DNA of 64,000 bases from Siderastrea siderea (lineage: Eukaryota > Cnidaria > Anthozoa > Scleractinia > Rhizangiidae). Below are positions 14,652-27,039 of the stretch, in pieces. The translations under genes were made by a program, and so were the position numbers. The DNA is taken from positions 28,792,186 to 28,856,185 of the forward strand of contig OZ034968.1 of the NCBI GenBank assembly GCA_964030785.1. The letters are read 5' to 3'. Numbering within the stretch: the stretch's first letter is position 1; every line of letters starts with the position of its first letter. A model generated the notes under the pieces. The model was not told where the DNA came from and made no database searches. It saw only the letters and a list, made by a program, of their open reading frames with translations.

Positions 14652-17049
14652 ATACATTTACAATTACAGTTCAAGTAGTAAACAAAATAAAGTAAACAGT
14701 CAAGTAGTGGGTTCCAAAGATGTGGAGGCCTGAGTGGCACAATAACAATGATATCTAAGATTAAGCTCTCACTTGAGTGACATTCACATTGCTTTAGCAT
14801 TACAGTGATAGACCATTTCAAATCCTTAAAAACACTAACCAGAGAAGAATTTTCTGATACACCATAAAAGAACACTGAAGCTAGTGAAGTTAGTGGCTTT
14901 CACATGTTCATGTACGGGGTTCTCAAAATTCTCAAACTAATAATTATGTTCTAATTGAATGAGTGGGAAGGTAAGACAAGAAAATGTTTGGCTTAAGGCT
15001 TAATGTTTGGCATATCGACCAAATGCAGCAGGTCTGTGTGTCATGCCTGAGAGCCAAATACATGGTATTTTACGATCCACCTGGACCTATGAGTGTAGAT
15101 GTACAGGTGTTGAAATGGAATGAGATCCCCAGAAAAGCTGAATCTCAGGTGTTCCCTTTTACCAATCAAGAGCTCTAACCACTTTTATTGTACAGAATGT
15201 AGCTTACACATGAGTCTAGAAGGAGCTATATTGTAGGTCATTGCTTACATTAGGTCACCATACAGTCAGGATGCCCTCAACACTGCCCTTTCTAGCAAAA
15301 TGCAGGACATGATGTGGTATGCACCTAGTAAGATTATCTACCCCACTACCAGTTTCCTTGCAGCTTAATTTATTTAGTACAATGTATCATGTAGTTCAGC
15401 TGGAGTTCGGAAGGTCAGGGGTTGATTTAAGTCAAGGGATTATTTACTATAAATGTTCTGCTTGCTATATGCAACATGTTGAGCACATTTTTAAAATTTT
15501 TAATATGTTTCATTCTGGTTACACCGCCATCTTAAAAAATATAATCATTTTTGGTTAATGCATGACCAATCTCTGTAGTTATTTACAATATTTAGCACAT
15601 GGTGCTTGTTTCAGTGACTGTTCAATATTGTAGTCACAATGCACATGTACATGTAGTCCACTATAATCTACATGAAGTATTCATGTCTTAATAATTCAAG
15701 CAGTTATCAACAATGAGATATTGCCTTGATATGACATGAATCCATGGCAAAGTTCAACAACTCCAAACTCTGTGTACGTAATTCTGTCATAATCCCTGAA
15801 GAACAGCCTGCGACCCAAAGTCTAATTACATGTTACACGTACTACCGGTATGTTTAAAGAAAACAGATCTAAGCAATAGAAATTGAAGTGTTACAATGAG
15901 GATTCTAATGTATATGTTTGAGTAACTTACCTGATCAAGTGTGATGCATTTCTTTGCCATGTACAATGTGCATCAACAAACTGTTTTGCTGTAGTACTGG
16001 GAGTACATACAATGTGTACATATGTAGACCCTGAAGAAAAATATTCTGATTAATAAAACTTTGGCTCATTTAATTAATTTACCATGCACTAATATTAAGC
16101 TAAGGTGAACGCAAACCATACTCTAATTCTATCTACACCACAGTACATGTAGTACAGTACTTTGCAGATCCTAGGAGATTGTTGAAGGAGCAATGTAAAT
16201 GTATATGCATGCAGAGGTTCAGTTTTAACTGAAATTTAACTTCTAGTATGTAACTAACAGTGTCAGCCATCTAGCCCAGTTGATTGTGTTACAGACTTTT
16301 CAATAACTTTGCAATCAAAACAAGAATTAAGGTCATTCCCCCAAAATAAAATTTAACATATGATTTTTGTCAAACATTCACAAGTTGTTATCTATCGTGC
16401 AATGTTTTGAAATATAAAATAAATACAATAGGTCCCCATATCCGTTCACGAGATAGCGTCTCAAGTTACCCATAATTCCATGCAATTTCGCCTGACAAAC
16501 ACATGTGTATTTGATCAGTTTATGTTACTTTCCATAGGAACGGGAAGCACATAATTAAAGCAAATCTTGAAACAATCTACTAGATGTGAAATACCGATAA
16601 CAAGGAACAATTTACTAGATGTTTTATGGCAGATGCTCGAAGCATCAGACAAAATTGACTTCAAACCTTCCTCACGTGCGTGTTTTCAAGGTCGTGATTT
16701 CATCTCCAGCAGTAACCTTTTTTTTGAACATGTGTTTTTTTTTCCTAACTTTTTCAACAAAAAGAGGATGAACGGCAGGTCAAAAATAAGTGGAAAAAAG
16801 ATAGGTCAACATGCTTGTTTAAGAGTAAATGACCTTTCTTTTCCCTGGTGTGAGCTTAGCCTCATAGGAAATCCATTACTCCCTGGACATGCACACGCTG
16901 TGAGCGCGCGCTAATGACGCCACAAATCGTGTGCATTAAGGATGCGCAATGCAATACAGGGCAATGACCTTAAAAAAATTAGTGTGATACAAAAGATGTT
17001 CAGTAAAGTTTACTTAATATTTGGTTCATGCCAGTCGTGCAAAGAACTT
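14652..17049. other. No gene seen
   Basis: AT-rich sequence with frequent ACATGTAC motifs. Small open frames lack codon-like composition. No RNA gene or clear transposon end recognised. Confidence 0.4.
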
Positions 17050-18279
17050 ACTAGAATCTAGCCTGCGAGCAGGCTCACTTAGCGTGCTATTCGTGCAAGT
17101 ATCTTGGCGGCGGAAGTCGGCAAGTAAAGCGGGCCGGCGAGAAGAATGGTGCAAGGAAAAGTGAGCCTGCAGAAAAACCACTGAATTTTGAATTCTCCGC
17201 GTTCGTCCATGAACGCAGCATTCTGATTGGTTTGAAATGACACATGATAACAGACTTTATTATTGTGACAAATAACAAGCAAAGTGGTGTTTCTGGTTGT
17301 CACCTTTCTTGGTTTCTTAGACTGCGAGCAGTCTCTTTCTTTTTCTAATTTTAGCGAGAAGGAAAATAGGACAACTGTTCACAGTCTGTCAGTTTTTCAA
17401 TCGATTCAATTTCTTAACGTGACTCAGCTGGTTGCGTCTGGTTAGCGATTGCAGTTTTGTGTAATTTTTTGGAATATCAGCCACACTGGTTTTAGTGCAT
17501 GGTGGTTTTCAAGCCTATCTTCTTGGGATCTCTGTAATGACAGGAAATGTAACATCTTTTTTTGACCATGCAATGGGCATTACCTTGCAGTCATTGTTAC
17601 ACTGAGTTCGGTTATTTGTCATTGTGGGAAGATGGTATCGCTTGTTCCTGGATACAGATGTTTGCAACGCATAATGTAAGGGTAATTAGTCTTCTGAGGT
17701 AGCAGCTCGATACTCTTTGTTATTGCTAGTTTCATATCCCTGGAGTTTGATATTTTTAACTTCTACAGTGTATACTGATTTCGAATAGAACACATTTTTA
17801 AAATGTAGACTTTCAAAAAAGTCCTTTGTCCCATTTTATATGGTGCAGGACTTCGTCGCTCCACCGCTTCACAGCCTAAAAAGCTTGCTCCACTCACTTT
17901 ACGGCTTTTGTGCTCTGAAACTCGTGAGGTCGACTTGTGGCAAGACTAATTTAAATGCGGCCAAAATTGTCAACTGGGTTTATAATTTTCTTTTACACTA
18001 TTCTGGCACATTCATAAAGAACTCGATCCTCTCGAGTGTGAAAATCTGCTGTGGTGTTTAAATTTTGCTTCGCTTGCTGATTGGTTAGATAATTGATACC
18101 TTGACAGTTAAGACTTGTCACCTCACAGGGGGGGAATTCAAAATTCAACGGCTTTCGTGCAGGCTCACTTTTCCTCCCCCCATTCTTCTCGCCGGCTCGC
18201 TTCGCTCACCGACTGCCGCCGCCAAGATACTCGCGTGAATAGCACACTAAGTGTGCCTGCTCGCAGCACTGGAAAAGTT

Positions 18280-19560
18280 GAAAATTTACGAAACATGTAA
18301 TTTTCATGTAAATCTTTATTTACAGGATTTGTAAATTGCAATTTACATTTTAAGGTTTTGTAAAACAAAATTTACATGAAATTTACACGTTTCAATAGAT
18401 TATGTAAACGTGGTGTAAATGAAAATTTACAGGGTCACTTTCTGGTCTTATAATTCGAAAAACATGTAAAAAACGTGTAAATTCCTTTTGGCAAATTTAC
18501 AGTATCTGTAGTGTAAAAAAGTATGTAAATTGTTTGAACACATCATGTAAATAACATGTAAATGGTCTTAACAGAAAACTGCAGTGTTAGAACTCTGTAA
18601 ATTGAATTTACGAGGAACTGATATATTTCCATGGACAATGTAAATGTCCTGTAAATGGTACTTTACATGGTCATGTTCTAATGCAGATTTGAGGATAATG
18701 TAAATAACACGTAAATTTATGGTTACTAGAAAATGGGGCGATTGAACCTCATATCGTTTCCATGTGTCATGTAAATGAGCGGTAAATAGTGATTTTCAAC
18801 ATGTAAATGGTTTTACCAGATACAGTAAGGTTGCTGTTGATGCTTGAACAGACAGAGTGACAGAGTAATGGGCTCCTGTACCTGATAAGAAATTAAGGTG
18901 ATTTCTTTGTGAAAACAAAATGGCATATACGGGGCTTTGACGTAAAATGGCATATACTGGGCCAAGTAAAATGTCTGTAAAATGGCATGTACGAGGCTCT
19001 GTTAAATGTCTGTGGTCTTCCATAGCTCAAAAGGAGGTCGTTCCCAGGATACGTGAGGTATATTTAATCTAGTAAATCAGTTATCGTTCGAGTACTGACG
19101 TAGGCAAGGATCGAGCTTCGGTTGAACAGAGAGAATAGAGTTCCGGTTTATCAAAGAAGAGTGTGCTGGAGCCTTAGGGTGGTTACGTTTCATTAATTGT
19201 TATGGTAACACTGTATTTATATTCTTAAAATTTTATTCCTGGCAATTAACGGTCGTTGGTGTGCCATTCTGTTCCGGTTTTTTCCTTCTTCTTTTCTTTC
19301 TTTCTTCCTTCTTGAATTTTTCTCAATGTAAGTTAAGTCAAGAAAATGACCTCCTTTGGACCTATGGAATCTAGACTCTACCAGTGTCTCTAAAACGGCA
19401 TATACCGGGCTCTTTAAAATGTCTGTAATAGGGCATAAACGGGGCTCTGTAAAATGTCTGTAACATGAAGGAAATGGGGCATCATAAAATCTCTGTAAAT
19501 TGACGTAAACGAGGCACCACAAAAACTCTGTAAATTGACGCAAACGGGGCATCATAAAAT
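18280..19560. repeat. Left subterminal repeats of the CACTA element
   Basis: The outer part has many CATGTAAAT and GTGTAAAT motifs. From about 18900 the pattern changes to degenerate units of about 40 bp based on AAAATGGCATATACGGGGCT and TGTAAAATGTCTGTAA, repeated to about 19560. Confidence 0.8.
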
Positions 19561-19917
19561 CTCAGGCTCCTGCTGTAAACCATGAAGTCACAAACAGGGC
19601 ATCATAATTTATAGGTGTTACAAATTTGCGTTAGTTTATCAATTTAGAAACGTTTCAAACAGAGCACTGGCGTTAATTATATTCATCTGAAAATACCCCC
19701 GTTTAATTTCATTGGCGAACGATGCATATTTGATGTACCAACCGGGCTCGTTGCTCCTTCGCAGCGGTATTTTCTCAACTTAACGGATAAGAAAAAAATA
19801 AAAACCGCAGTTGCAATTTGAAAAAAAAATTTGTTGTAGATTTAGAGTACTGATATTATTAGAGCTAATGAAAATGAATCGAAAAGCGGTTCGTATTTTC
19901 ATTTATTTGCCGGTTCT

Positions 19918-20158
19918 GGGGCCCGTTTCTCGAAACTCCCGATAACTTTTCGGGCCCGAAAACTATTTTAGGTGCACAATATTCTCCAATAGCTATACAA
20001 TTTTTATTGATTTTGAAAGCTAAATTTTAGTCGTTGTAATTTCGTGTAGCATATCGCTAAGTTTGTGCCAATAATAACCATAACCTGATAAATAAATGAG
20101 CTCGAAAAAATACTTACCGGGCCCGGAAAGTTATCGGGAGTTTCGAGAAACGGGCCCC
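19918..20158. mobile_element. 241-bp MITE with GGGGCCCGTTTCTCG ends
   Basis: GGGGCCCGTTTCTCGAAACT at the left is mirrored at 20139-20158, and the arms continue through CCGATAACTTT and GGGCCCG. Nested inside the CACTA element. No clear target duplication. Confidence 0.85.
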
Positions 20159-20789
20159 TGGCCCAATCTCGTACCAGGGTGGGTTTGGCCGAGCGACCTT
20201 GGGTACGAATTGATCATGCGCAAAGTGGTTCCCTTCCCGACGTGCTGTTCGTATTTTTGGCGCCGATCGTTGAATTCATCGTTTGAGGTCTAAAATTTCT
20301 GTCGCTTTGGAGAGATGGCTTGTGAACTATTCCTTCTCCCTGCTCCACGGTCTCTGAATAGCTGCAAACAATCTTCTTACAGCGGATTAACGATCAGTGG
20401 GAATGTTTTTCTGCCATTTAACAAGCTGTATCGAGTCAACTTTTGGCCGCCATATTTGATGGCTCATGATCATGCATGGTTCTTGCTGTAATTGCCGAGG
20501 TAAGCTAAGTTTTAGACTGTGAAACGTGAGCTAAGGCTCTTGTATGTCCAAATATTCGTGCCTTGTTTGATATTTACCACGTTTAAGCCAATTGCCCCGG
20601 ACTTTAAGTGTTCTTGATGACACTTTCTTTGGGACTTCAAAAGTACATGATGTAAGCTCAACATCAATTGTGGCTCATTTCTGAGCTCCCACACCTTTTA
20701 AAATCAAGACTGGAATAAGCTTATATTTTCTTTGTTTTAAATTATCATGTTTACACATTTTATTTCATAGTTTGAGATCTTTATGCTTG

Positions 20790-21473
20790 CCCGACGTGAC
20801 CAATCGAACCAAATTGAACATTCGATAAACCAAATTCAATCGAACCCAGTCGAACTCAATCATATGATTGGGTTCGGTAATCGAATTCAGTCGAGCTCTC
20901 ACAAAAAAAATGGAGCAATCAAACGTTGATTAGGTTCGATTGTGTTCGATAAGGTTTGATTCAGTTCGACGGCAAGGCAATCACAAAACATGATCAGTGT
21001 GGGATGACATTTCATTGAAAATAGAGGTAGCAGAGCCAAATCTGGGGAGATGCAAGTTTTTCTCGGCAGCTTACAATGCCAACTCTTTCCACATCATCGG
21101 CTTGGTTCATTGAATTTTGCGTGGGTTATTGTAAAGATTACATATGCTGATAAGAAATAAATGAATCATATATGAAAATTTAAAATAGTTGGGGTGAATT
21201 GAAATTTATATAATCTTCTGTTGTCTGATGAACTTATTTTGTAAGTTGTTCTCACATTGTGAACCATACTGTTCAAAAAACTTTATATTTTGAATGATTT
21301 TTTTTTTTCGATTCGTTCGATTGGGTTTGAAAATGGAACACAATCAAACTTTCACACAATTTCTTTAGTTCAATTGTGTTCGATTTCCAAATCAATCAAA
21401 CCTAGTCATTCGATTTAGTTCGATTGGGTTTGATTGAGTTCCATTACTGAAAAGTTCGATTGGTCACATCAGG
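20790..21473. mobile_element. 684-bp inverted-repeat element rich in CAATCGAAC
   Basis: Ends pair as CCCGACGTGACCAATCGAAC against a right end reading CCTGATGTGACCAATCGAAC on the other strand (two changes in 20). The interior repeats CAATCGAAC/GTTCGATTG many times. The flanks TGCTTG (20784-20789) and TACTTG (21474-21479) may be a 6-bp duplication with one change. A duplicated copy of the flanking sequence without the element lies at about 21575-21690. Confidence 0.82.
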
Positions 21474-22182
21474 TACTTGGTACAGTTTGCTAGTGATGGC
21501 TTTGTTGTTAGATCTTCAAGCTGCTGTACTATTTGCAAGTGACCACATTGACTCTGATTGAATATGGGTTTTATCATGTTTATACATTTAATTTCATAAT
21601 GTGAGATCTTTATGCTTGGTACGGTTTGCTAGTGACAGTTTTTTGTCAGATCGTCAAGCTGCTGTACCATTGTGAGTGACCACATCACCTTATATTCCAT
21701 CTGTTTCTGTCAGACAGACAGGTAACATCTATTAGTGTGATCAGTGTATACCCAGGGCTGTCATTAAGGACCGTAAACCCTAACACCTGTTATGGCTGAG
21801 TATTCATGATGGGACCTCAATGTTATGGATGAACTCGGTTGGTTGTCCTTACAATTTACTTACAAGTTTGTTATGGGTGTGAAGTTCAAGGTAACAGGTG
21901 ACTCAAAGCTTAATGACAGCCCTGTATACCGAATCATTGGTTACTCAAACCTGGTCATGCATTCCTGTCAATAACAAACTAATGAATGGCTTCTGGCACC
22001 CAGCTGGAGTAGGAATTTGACAGGTTTACAATTTGCATAATCTGGCTGTAACAGTCAGTTACATTTCGTTATTTTTACATCTCTTTATTTTTATTCTCTT
22101 TTCTCTTCGCTGCCCATTTTTTTTTCAATGCATAAATGTTGAGAGAACTCAAACACCAGGCCTGGTATTTACGTATTCTTAA

Positions 22183-22591
22183 GGACGGTGCCTCCTTTTG
22201 TTACTGCTAATACGTTCTGCGCATCTTGGTACATGTACAGTGTGTATATTCAGATTTCTTAAGGAAATTGCCCACTAATACAACAATATTTTTGCACGGT
22301 TTATGACTATGTGGAAAAAGCAGATCTTAGCAAGGGCTATCAGAATCCAAAAAGAAAATTGGGGGTAACCATTCATTTTTCAGAGATAATAGAGCTTAAG
22401 TTTGGAAAGAAATTGCCATACATTCTTTGTATTTTAATGCTTTTTTAGAATTATGGTTGCTTAGTTATCTCTGAAAAATACACAGTTACCCACATTTTTC
22501 TGTCTGGATTCCAATAGCCCTTGCTAATATCTACTTTTTCCCCATAGTCATAACCTTTGCAAAAGTACATCTGTATTAGGAGGCACCGTCC
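22183..22591. mobile_element. 409-bp foldback MITE with TTAA duplication
   Basis: GGACGGTGCCTCCT and its reverse complement bound the element, flanked on both sides by TTAA (22179-22182 and 22592-22595), as in piggyBac or Kolobok insertions. The inverted arms extend almost to the centre (for example AGCAAGGGCTAT near 22330 against ATAGCCCTTGCT near 22515). Confidence 0.87.
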
Positions 22592-23071
22592 TTAAAAGGT
22601 TGTGCAACTATGCAAATCGAAGTCAGTCAAACTCTCACCCTGACCTGAGGCTGGAAGTCATGCATTAACTATTATGGAATATCAGATCAAGTTTCACTTT
22701 GAATTGTTTATTTCAAGAGCCACTTATTGCAACAAAAAATATCCATTAATGAATTCATTTGTTTGTAACTGACAGGAACACATGACTGGGTTAGTTTGAG
22801 AACAAAATAAGGCCTTTGTGCAAGATAAATTTATGCCTTAGCAGTGACTAACCTTCAAATCACTGTTTTTATTGCACAATGAAATCAAGGTAAATAGTGT
22901 ACACCAGGCTTTTATTGATGGCTTAAAATTTGGTTGCTGACATATAATATGAACATGAATATATGAAATTCATATATTTGAACTGCAGATAAAGATAGAA
23001 TTATATGTAGGTCATCGCAGTGAAAGTGTTCCAACCTAAGCGGTTGAAAAGAAGAAACCTGAAAAAATTCA

Positions 23072-23144
23072 GGCTTGAATGGGAATCGAACCCATGACCT
23101 CTGCAATACCGGTGTAGCGCCCTAACCAACTGAGCTATCAAGCC
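23072..23144 (-). tRNA. tRNA-like head, array copy 1
   Basis: 73 nt with acceptor GGCTTGA/TCAAGCC and T-arm ATGGG-TTCGATT-CCCAT. The anticodon stem has one mismatch (CTACA/TGCAG). Likely a repeat-borne tRNA relic. Confidence 0.45.
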
Positions 23145-23320
23145 AACTGGGAGCTGGTCAATTGAGAGTTTGTATTATCCCGTAGATGGAGAATAAATGA
23201 ACATGAATATATGAAATTCACATATTTGAACTGCGGATAAAGATAGAATTATATGTAGATCATCGCAGTGAAGGTGTTCCGGCCTAAGCAGTTGAAAAGA
23301 AGAAACCTGAAAAAAATTCA

Positions 23321-23393
23321 GGCTTGAACGGGAATCGAACCCATGACCTCTGCGAAACCGGTGCAGCGCCCTAACTAACTGAGCTATCAAGCC
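23321..23393 (-). tRNA. tRNA-like head, array copy 2 (GGT anticodon position)
   Basis: Cloverleaf-compatible 73-mer. The loop CCGGTTT puts GGT in the anticodon place, with C instead of U at position 33, so normal decoding is doubtful. Confidence 0.5.
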
Positions 23394-23572
23394 AACTGGG
23401 AGCTGGTCAATTGAGAGTTAGTATTATGCCGTAGATGGAGAATAAAATAATGAACATGAATATATGACATTTATATATTTGAACTGCGGATAAAGACAGA
23501 ATTATATATAGATCATCCCAGTGAAGATGTTTCAACCTAAGCGGTTGAAAAGAAGAAACCTGAAAAAATTCA

Positions 23573-23645
23573 GGCTTGAACGGGAATCGAACCCATGACC
23601 TCTGTGATACCGGTGCAGGGCCCTAACCAACTGAGCTATCAAGCC
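23573..23645 (-). tRNA. tRNA-like head, array copy 3
   Basis: Same 73-nt form, followed by the TTTTTT stop. A changed base in the D-arm/anticodon junction (CAGGGCCC on the plus strand) weakens the fold. Confidence 0.42.
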
Positions 23646-24104
23646 AACTGGGAGCTGGTCAATTGAGAGTTTGTATTATCCCGTAGATGGAGAATAAATG
23701 AACATGAATATATGAAATTCATATATTTGAACTGCGGATAAAGATAGAATTATATGTAGATCATCGCAGTGAAGGTGTTCCAACCTAAGCGGTTGAAAAG
23801 AAGAAACCTGAAAAAATTCAGGCTTGAACGGGAATCGAACCCATGACCTCTGCAATACCGGTGCAGTGCCCTAACCAACTGAGCTACACCGGTATCGCAG
23901 AGGTCATGGGTTCGATTCCCATTCAAGCCTGAATTTTTTCAGGTTTCTTCTTTTCAACCGCTTAGGTTGGAACACCTTCACTGCGATGATCTACATATAA
24001 TTCTATCTTTATCCGCAGTTCAAATATATGAATTTCATATATTCATGTTCATTTATTCTCCATCTATGGGATAATACGAACTCTCAATTAACCAGCTCCC
24101 AGTT

Positions 24105-24177
24105 GGCTTGATAACTCAGTTAGTTAGGGCGCTGCACCGGTATCGCAGAGGTCATGGGTTCGATTCCCATTCAAGCC
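24105..24177 (+). tRNA. tRNA-like head, array copy 6
   Basis: Plus-strand 73-mer with intact acceptor, T-arm and anticodon stem (CTGC/GCAG). The loop CCGGTAT gives GGT at the anticodon position. Followed by TTTTTT. Confidence 0.5.
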
Positions 24178-24353
24178 TGAATTTTTTCAGGTTTTTTTTT
24201 TTTCAACCGCTTAGGTTGGAACACCTTCACTGCGATGATCTACATATAATTCTATCTTTATCTGTAGTTCAAATATATGAATTTCATATATTCATGTTCA
24301 TTTATTCTCCATCTATGGGATAATATGAACTCTCAATTGACCAGCTCCCAGTT

Positions 24354-24426
24354 GGCTTGATAGCTCAGTTGGTTAGGGCGCTGCACCGGTATCGCAGAGG
24401 TCATGGGTTCGATTCCCATTCAAGCC
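24354..24426 (+). tRNA. tRNA-like head, array copy 7
   Basis: Best-preserved copy: GATAGCTCAGTTGGTTAGGG D-arm, intact A and B boxes, and a T6 terminator 6 bases past the acceptor stem. Confidence 0.52.
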
Positions 24427-24601
24427 TGAATTTTTTCAGGTTTCTTCTTTTCAATCGCTTAGGGTGTAACACCTTCACTGCGATGATCTACATATAATTC
24501 TATCTTTATCCGCAGTTCAAATATATGAATTTCATATATTCATGTTCATTTATTCTCCATCTACGGGATAATACGAACTCTCAATTGACCAGCTCCCAGT
24601 T

Positions 24602-24674
24602 GGCTTGATAGCTCAGTTGGTTAGGGCGCTGCACCGGTATCGCAGAGGTCATGGGTTCGATTCCCGTTCAAGCC
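24602..24674 (+). tRNA. tRNA-like head, array copy 8
   Basis: As copy 7, with a G-T pair in the T stem and a T8 terminator. It is the last complete unit before the array ends. Confidence 0.5.
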
Positions 24675-25142
24675 TGAATTTTTTTTCAGGTTTCTTCATT
24701 TCAATCGCTTAGGTTGGAACACCTTCACTGTGATGATCTACATATAATTCTGACATATAATATGTTAGCCGCATCTCTGTGACATGAATGCTGTGTTTGG
24801 AAAATGATCAATATAAAGCCGATTTGCTTAAAAATGCACAGAGGACCCTTATTCCACAAAAAAATATCAACTTAAGCAGCTGATAACAAAACAACCTGAA
24901 GAAAATTTCTCGCCTGAAGTTTTTTTCAGGTTCTTGTTTTATCAGTTGCATAAGTTGATATCATTAACTGTGATGGTCATTATCATTTCATAGTTTAGTA
25001 CCACTTGCCTTTTTGACAAGTTTTAGTGAAGATACTTTCTTATCATTGCTTTGGCTCAAAGAGTAAAATAGTCTATCAGCTCTTTTCATGTACATGCATG
25101 TAAACATTTCATTCAAGGGGAATCCTTCAATTTACCTTTTAG

Positions 25143-25217
25143 GTGATTTCTGATTATAAAAAGGAAAGGCTGGATGCCATAAAAGCTGATTCCCTGAAGT
25201 TGTTGCAAACAGGGCTT
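25143..25217 (+). CDS. Exon-like segment 1 inside the CACTA element
   Basis: Bounded by a TTTTAG acceptor and a CTTGTAAGTAT donor, this 75-bp segment is 25 sense codons (VISDYKKERLDAIKADSLKL and onward) with no stop. Length is a multiple of three and the phase matches the next exon-like segment. It could belong to the element's own gene, to a captured host gene, or to a host gene into which the element inserted. Confidence 0.45.
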
Positions 25218-25768
25218 GTAAGTATTCATGTATTAATTTATTACTCGTTAATATATGTAACAGTAAGTTTTCTGAAAATCAGTTTTAGGATTACATGAAA
25301 AAAAGTTTTAACCATTGCCTTAAAAGCTCAATGCCAGCCTTTTAGTGTGTTGGATGTATGTCACAACACCATTTCTCTGCAGACAATTCATCACAGTCAA
25401 AATACTCAGCATGTGACCATTTGCCTGACACTAGTAATAAACCAATCAACAGTTATTTGAAATTATGGTACTGGATTCAGGATAATTATCATTGGAATAT
25501 TACAATAGGCTAAGCAAAATTGAAATTTTGATCCCATTAATAAAATCTATCTATTATTAGTGAAAGTCATTCCTAAATAAATATGCGAATGTGCTGAATA
25601 TCTTGAATGTAATTCAGTTTGGTGTGTACTAATTAATAACCATGTAGTGAATTCAGTGTACAAGAAAATGCAGGTTTTGACAGGGTGTCTGTATTAAGCG
25701 GGTACTATATTTATTAATTAGTCTAGTGTCTGTGCTTATGGTTACTGTTGATCACATTTCTCTTCCAG

Positions 25769-25957
25769 GTTCAAAGAGACCAAGAAATTATGATTGCCCT
25801 CCACTTTTCAAAAGAGAGACAGGTTTCCTCTGTCACATTAAAAAGACTGAAACCATTGTGCAAGGATCACTGCATTCCTTGCATGCCAGGGACACCTAAA
25901 CAAGACCTACTGAGTTCCCTAGGACAGGTTCTGTTTGAGAAATGTAGTAAAATGTAA
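25769..25957 (+). CDS. Exon-like segment 2 (terminal), possible SAP-like motif
   Basis: A strong acceptor (pyrimidine tract, TCTTCCAG) precedes 62 codons ending in TAA. The text VTLKRLKPLCKDHCIPCMPG followed by TPKQDLLSSLGQVL resembles the helix-turn-helix of a SAP DNA-binding domain. It joins segment 1 in phase 0 across a 551-bp gap. The family call is tentative; the exon-like structure is better supported than the function. Confidence 0.45.
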   Translation, partial: VQRDQEIMIALHFSKERQVSSVTLKRLKPLCKDHCIPCMPGTPKQDLLSSLGQVLFEKCSKM

Positions 25958-26553
25958 AAACAATGAAGAACTTATCACCTATGATAACCTCGTAACTATT
26001 GATTTACCTACCGGTACTAATCTGTCATGTGCAATTGAACTTTGCTTACACGTAACATATTTTCTTGGTTATAAAAACCAGGGTTCAAATAAGATACAAT
26101 TTAACAGCATTCATAAGTCGACCTCACACAATGAACACATACATTTTCTGTTGATGAGACTGATTCTTCTCCGATGGGTGTACTACTTTGGGTGTGCATA
26201 AACCATCACCGAATACCACTCCACAATGTACAGAGTACCAAATTCTAAAGTTGCAAATACTAAAACGAATGCTGTGTCTGTGAGCCCAAAGCTGTAAGCA
26301 CTGGTCCACTTAACCAGGAAAATATGGTGCAAGACAACAATTCGATCAAATCTAGTTCAATGAATTTTTCCTTTGTTTTGTGAAAGTTGATGCTGTAGAA
26401 TATGATGTCGGCATCTACATAACAAATCTTAGAAATATACCAAAGTCAAATACATGTATCTTGACACTTTAAGACGGATTCAGCTCAGCATTCGAGCAAT
26501 AAGTGCAAGAATTAATTACTAATACTCATAGCAAGGTACCATTTTGAAATAAT

Positions 26554-26695
26554 ATATCAAACACGAGAAAGAGTGTTTCATCAGGATATCCAAACCCCGA
26601 GAAGTGGGTTGAAAAAACGAGGCGCAGCCGAGTTTTTTTGGCCGACTTCGAGGTGTTTGGATACCTGATGAAACACTCTTTCGAGTTTTTGATAT
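26554..26695. mobile_element. 142-bp hairpin MITE
   Basis: ATATCAAACACGAGAAAGAG at the left mirrors CTCTTTCGAGTTTTTGATAT at the right, and GTGTTTCATCAGG pairs with CCTGATGAAACAC. A short non-coding centre separates the arms. Confidence 0.82.
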
Positions 26696-27039
26696 GGCTT
26701 CTCAAACCAGTCATAATTCTTGGAGGACCATTGGGTTGCATCATCACTGATTTATGCTTTTCACCTGACAACGTTTTTTCAATTGGGTGTATATAACAAA
26801 TTGCAAGAATGATTAATACAAATGTGTAGTATCTTTTAAAATAACTTAATTGGTCAAAAACAACAATTATTACCATTTGAATCGAAACAAAAGGATATTT
26901 ATACATTTAACAAACCTATTATATTGATGTGAAAATATTTTGAAAGCACGTAGTTCAAATTATAATTTTTATTGAATTGGGCAGAATGAAACAATAAAGT
27001 TTTTATGTATTTTTATTACACATTTTTATTTACTGAGGA

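Larger units (their letters stand above)
22952..24749. repeat. Inverted array of about eight 248-bp tRNA-containing units
   Basis: Four units in minus orientation (22952-23886) meet four units in plus orientation (23887-24749), making a large palindrome. Each unit has a 73-bp tRNA-like head, a TGAATTTTTTCAGG hairpin with a T6 Pol III stop, and a constant AT-rich spacer including AATATATGAATTTCATATAT. At the junction two heads are broken inside the anticodon arm. The whole array is bordered by the direct repeat CTGACATATAATATG (22937-22951 and 24750-24764). A diverged tail-like segment lies just outside, at about 24868-24985. Confidence 0.9.

Noticed and set aside
22912..24323. Recurring 60-70 codon frames across the tRNA-like array
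   Set aside because: Each is the same translated repeat unit including the tRNA head; it is explained by the array.
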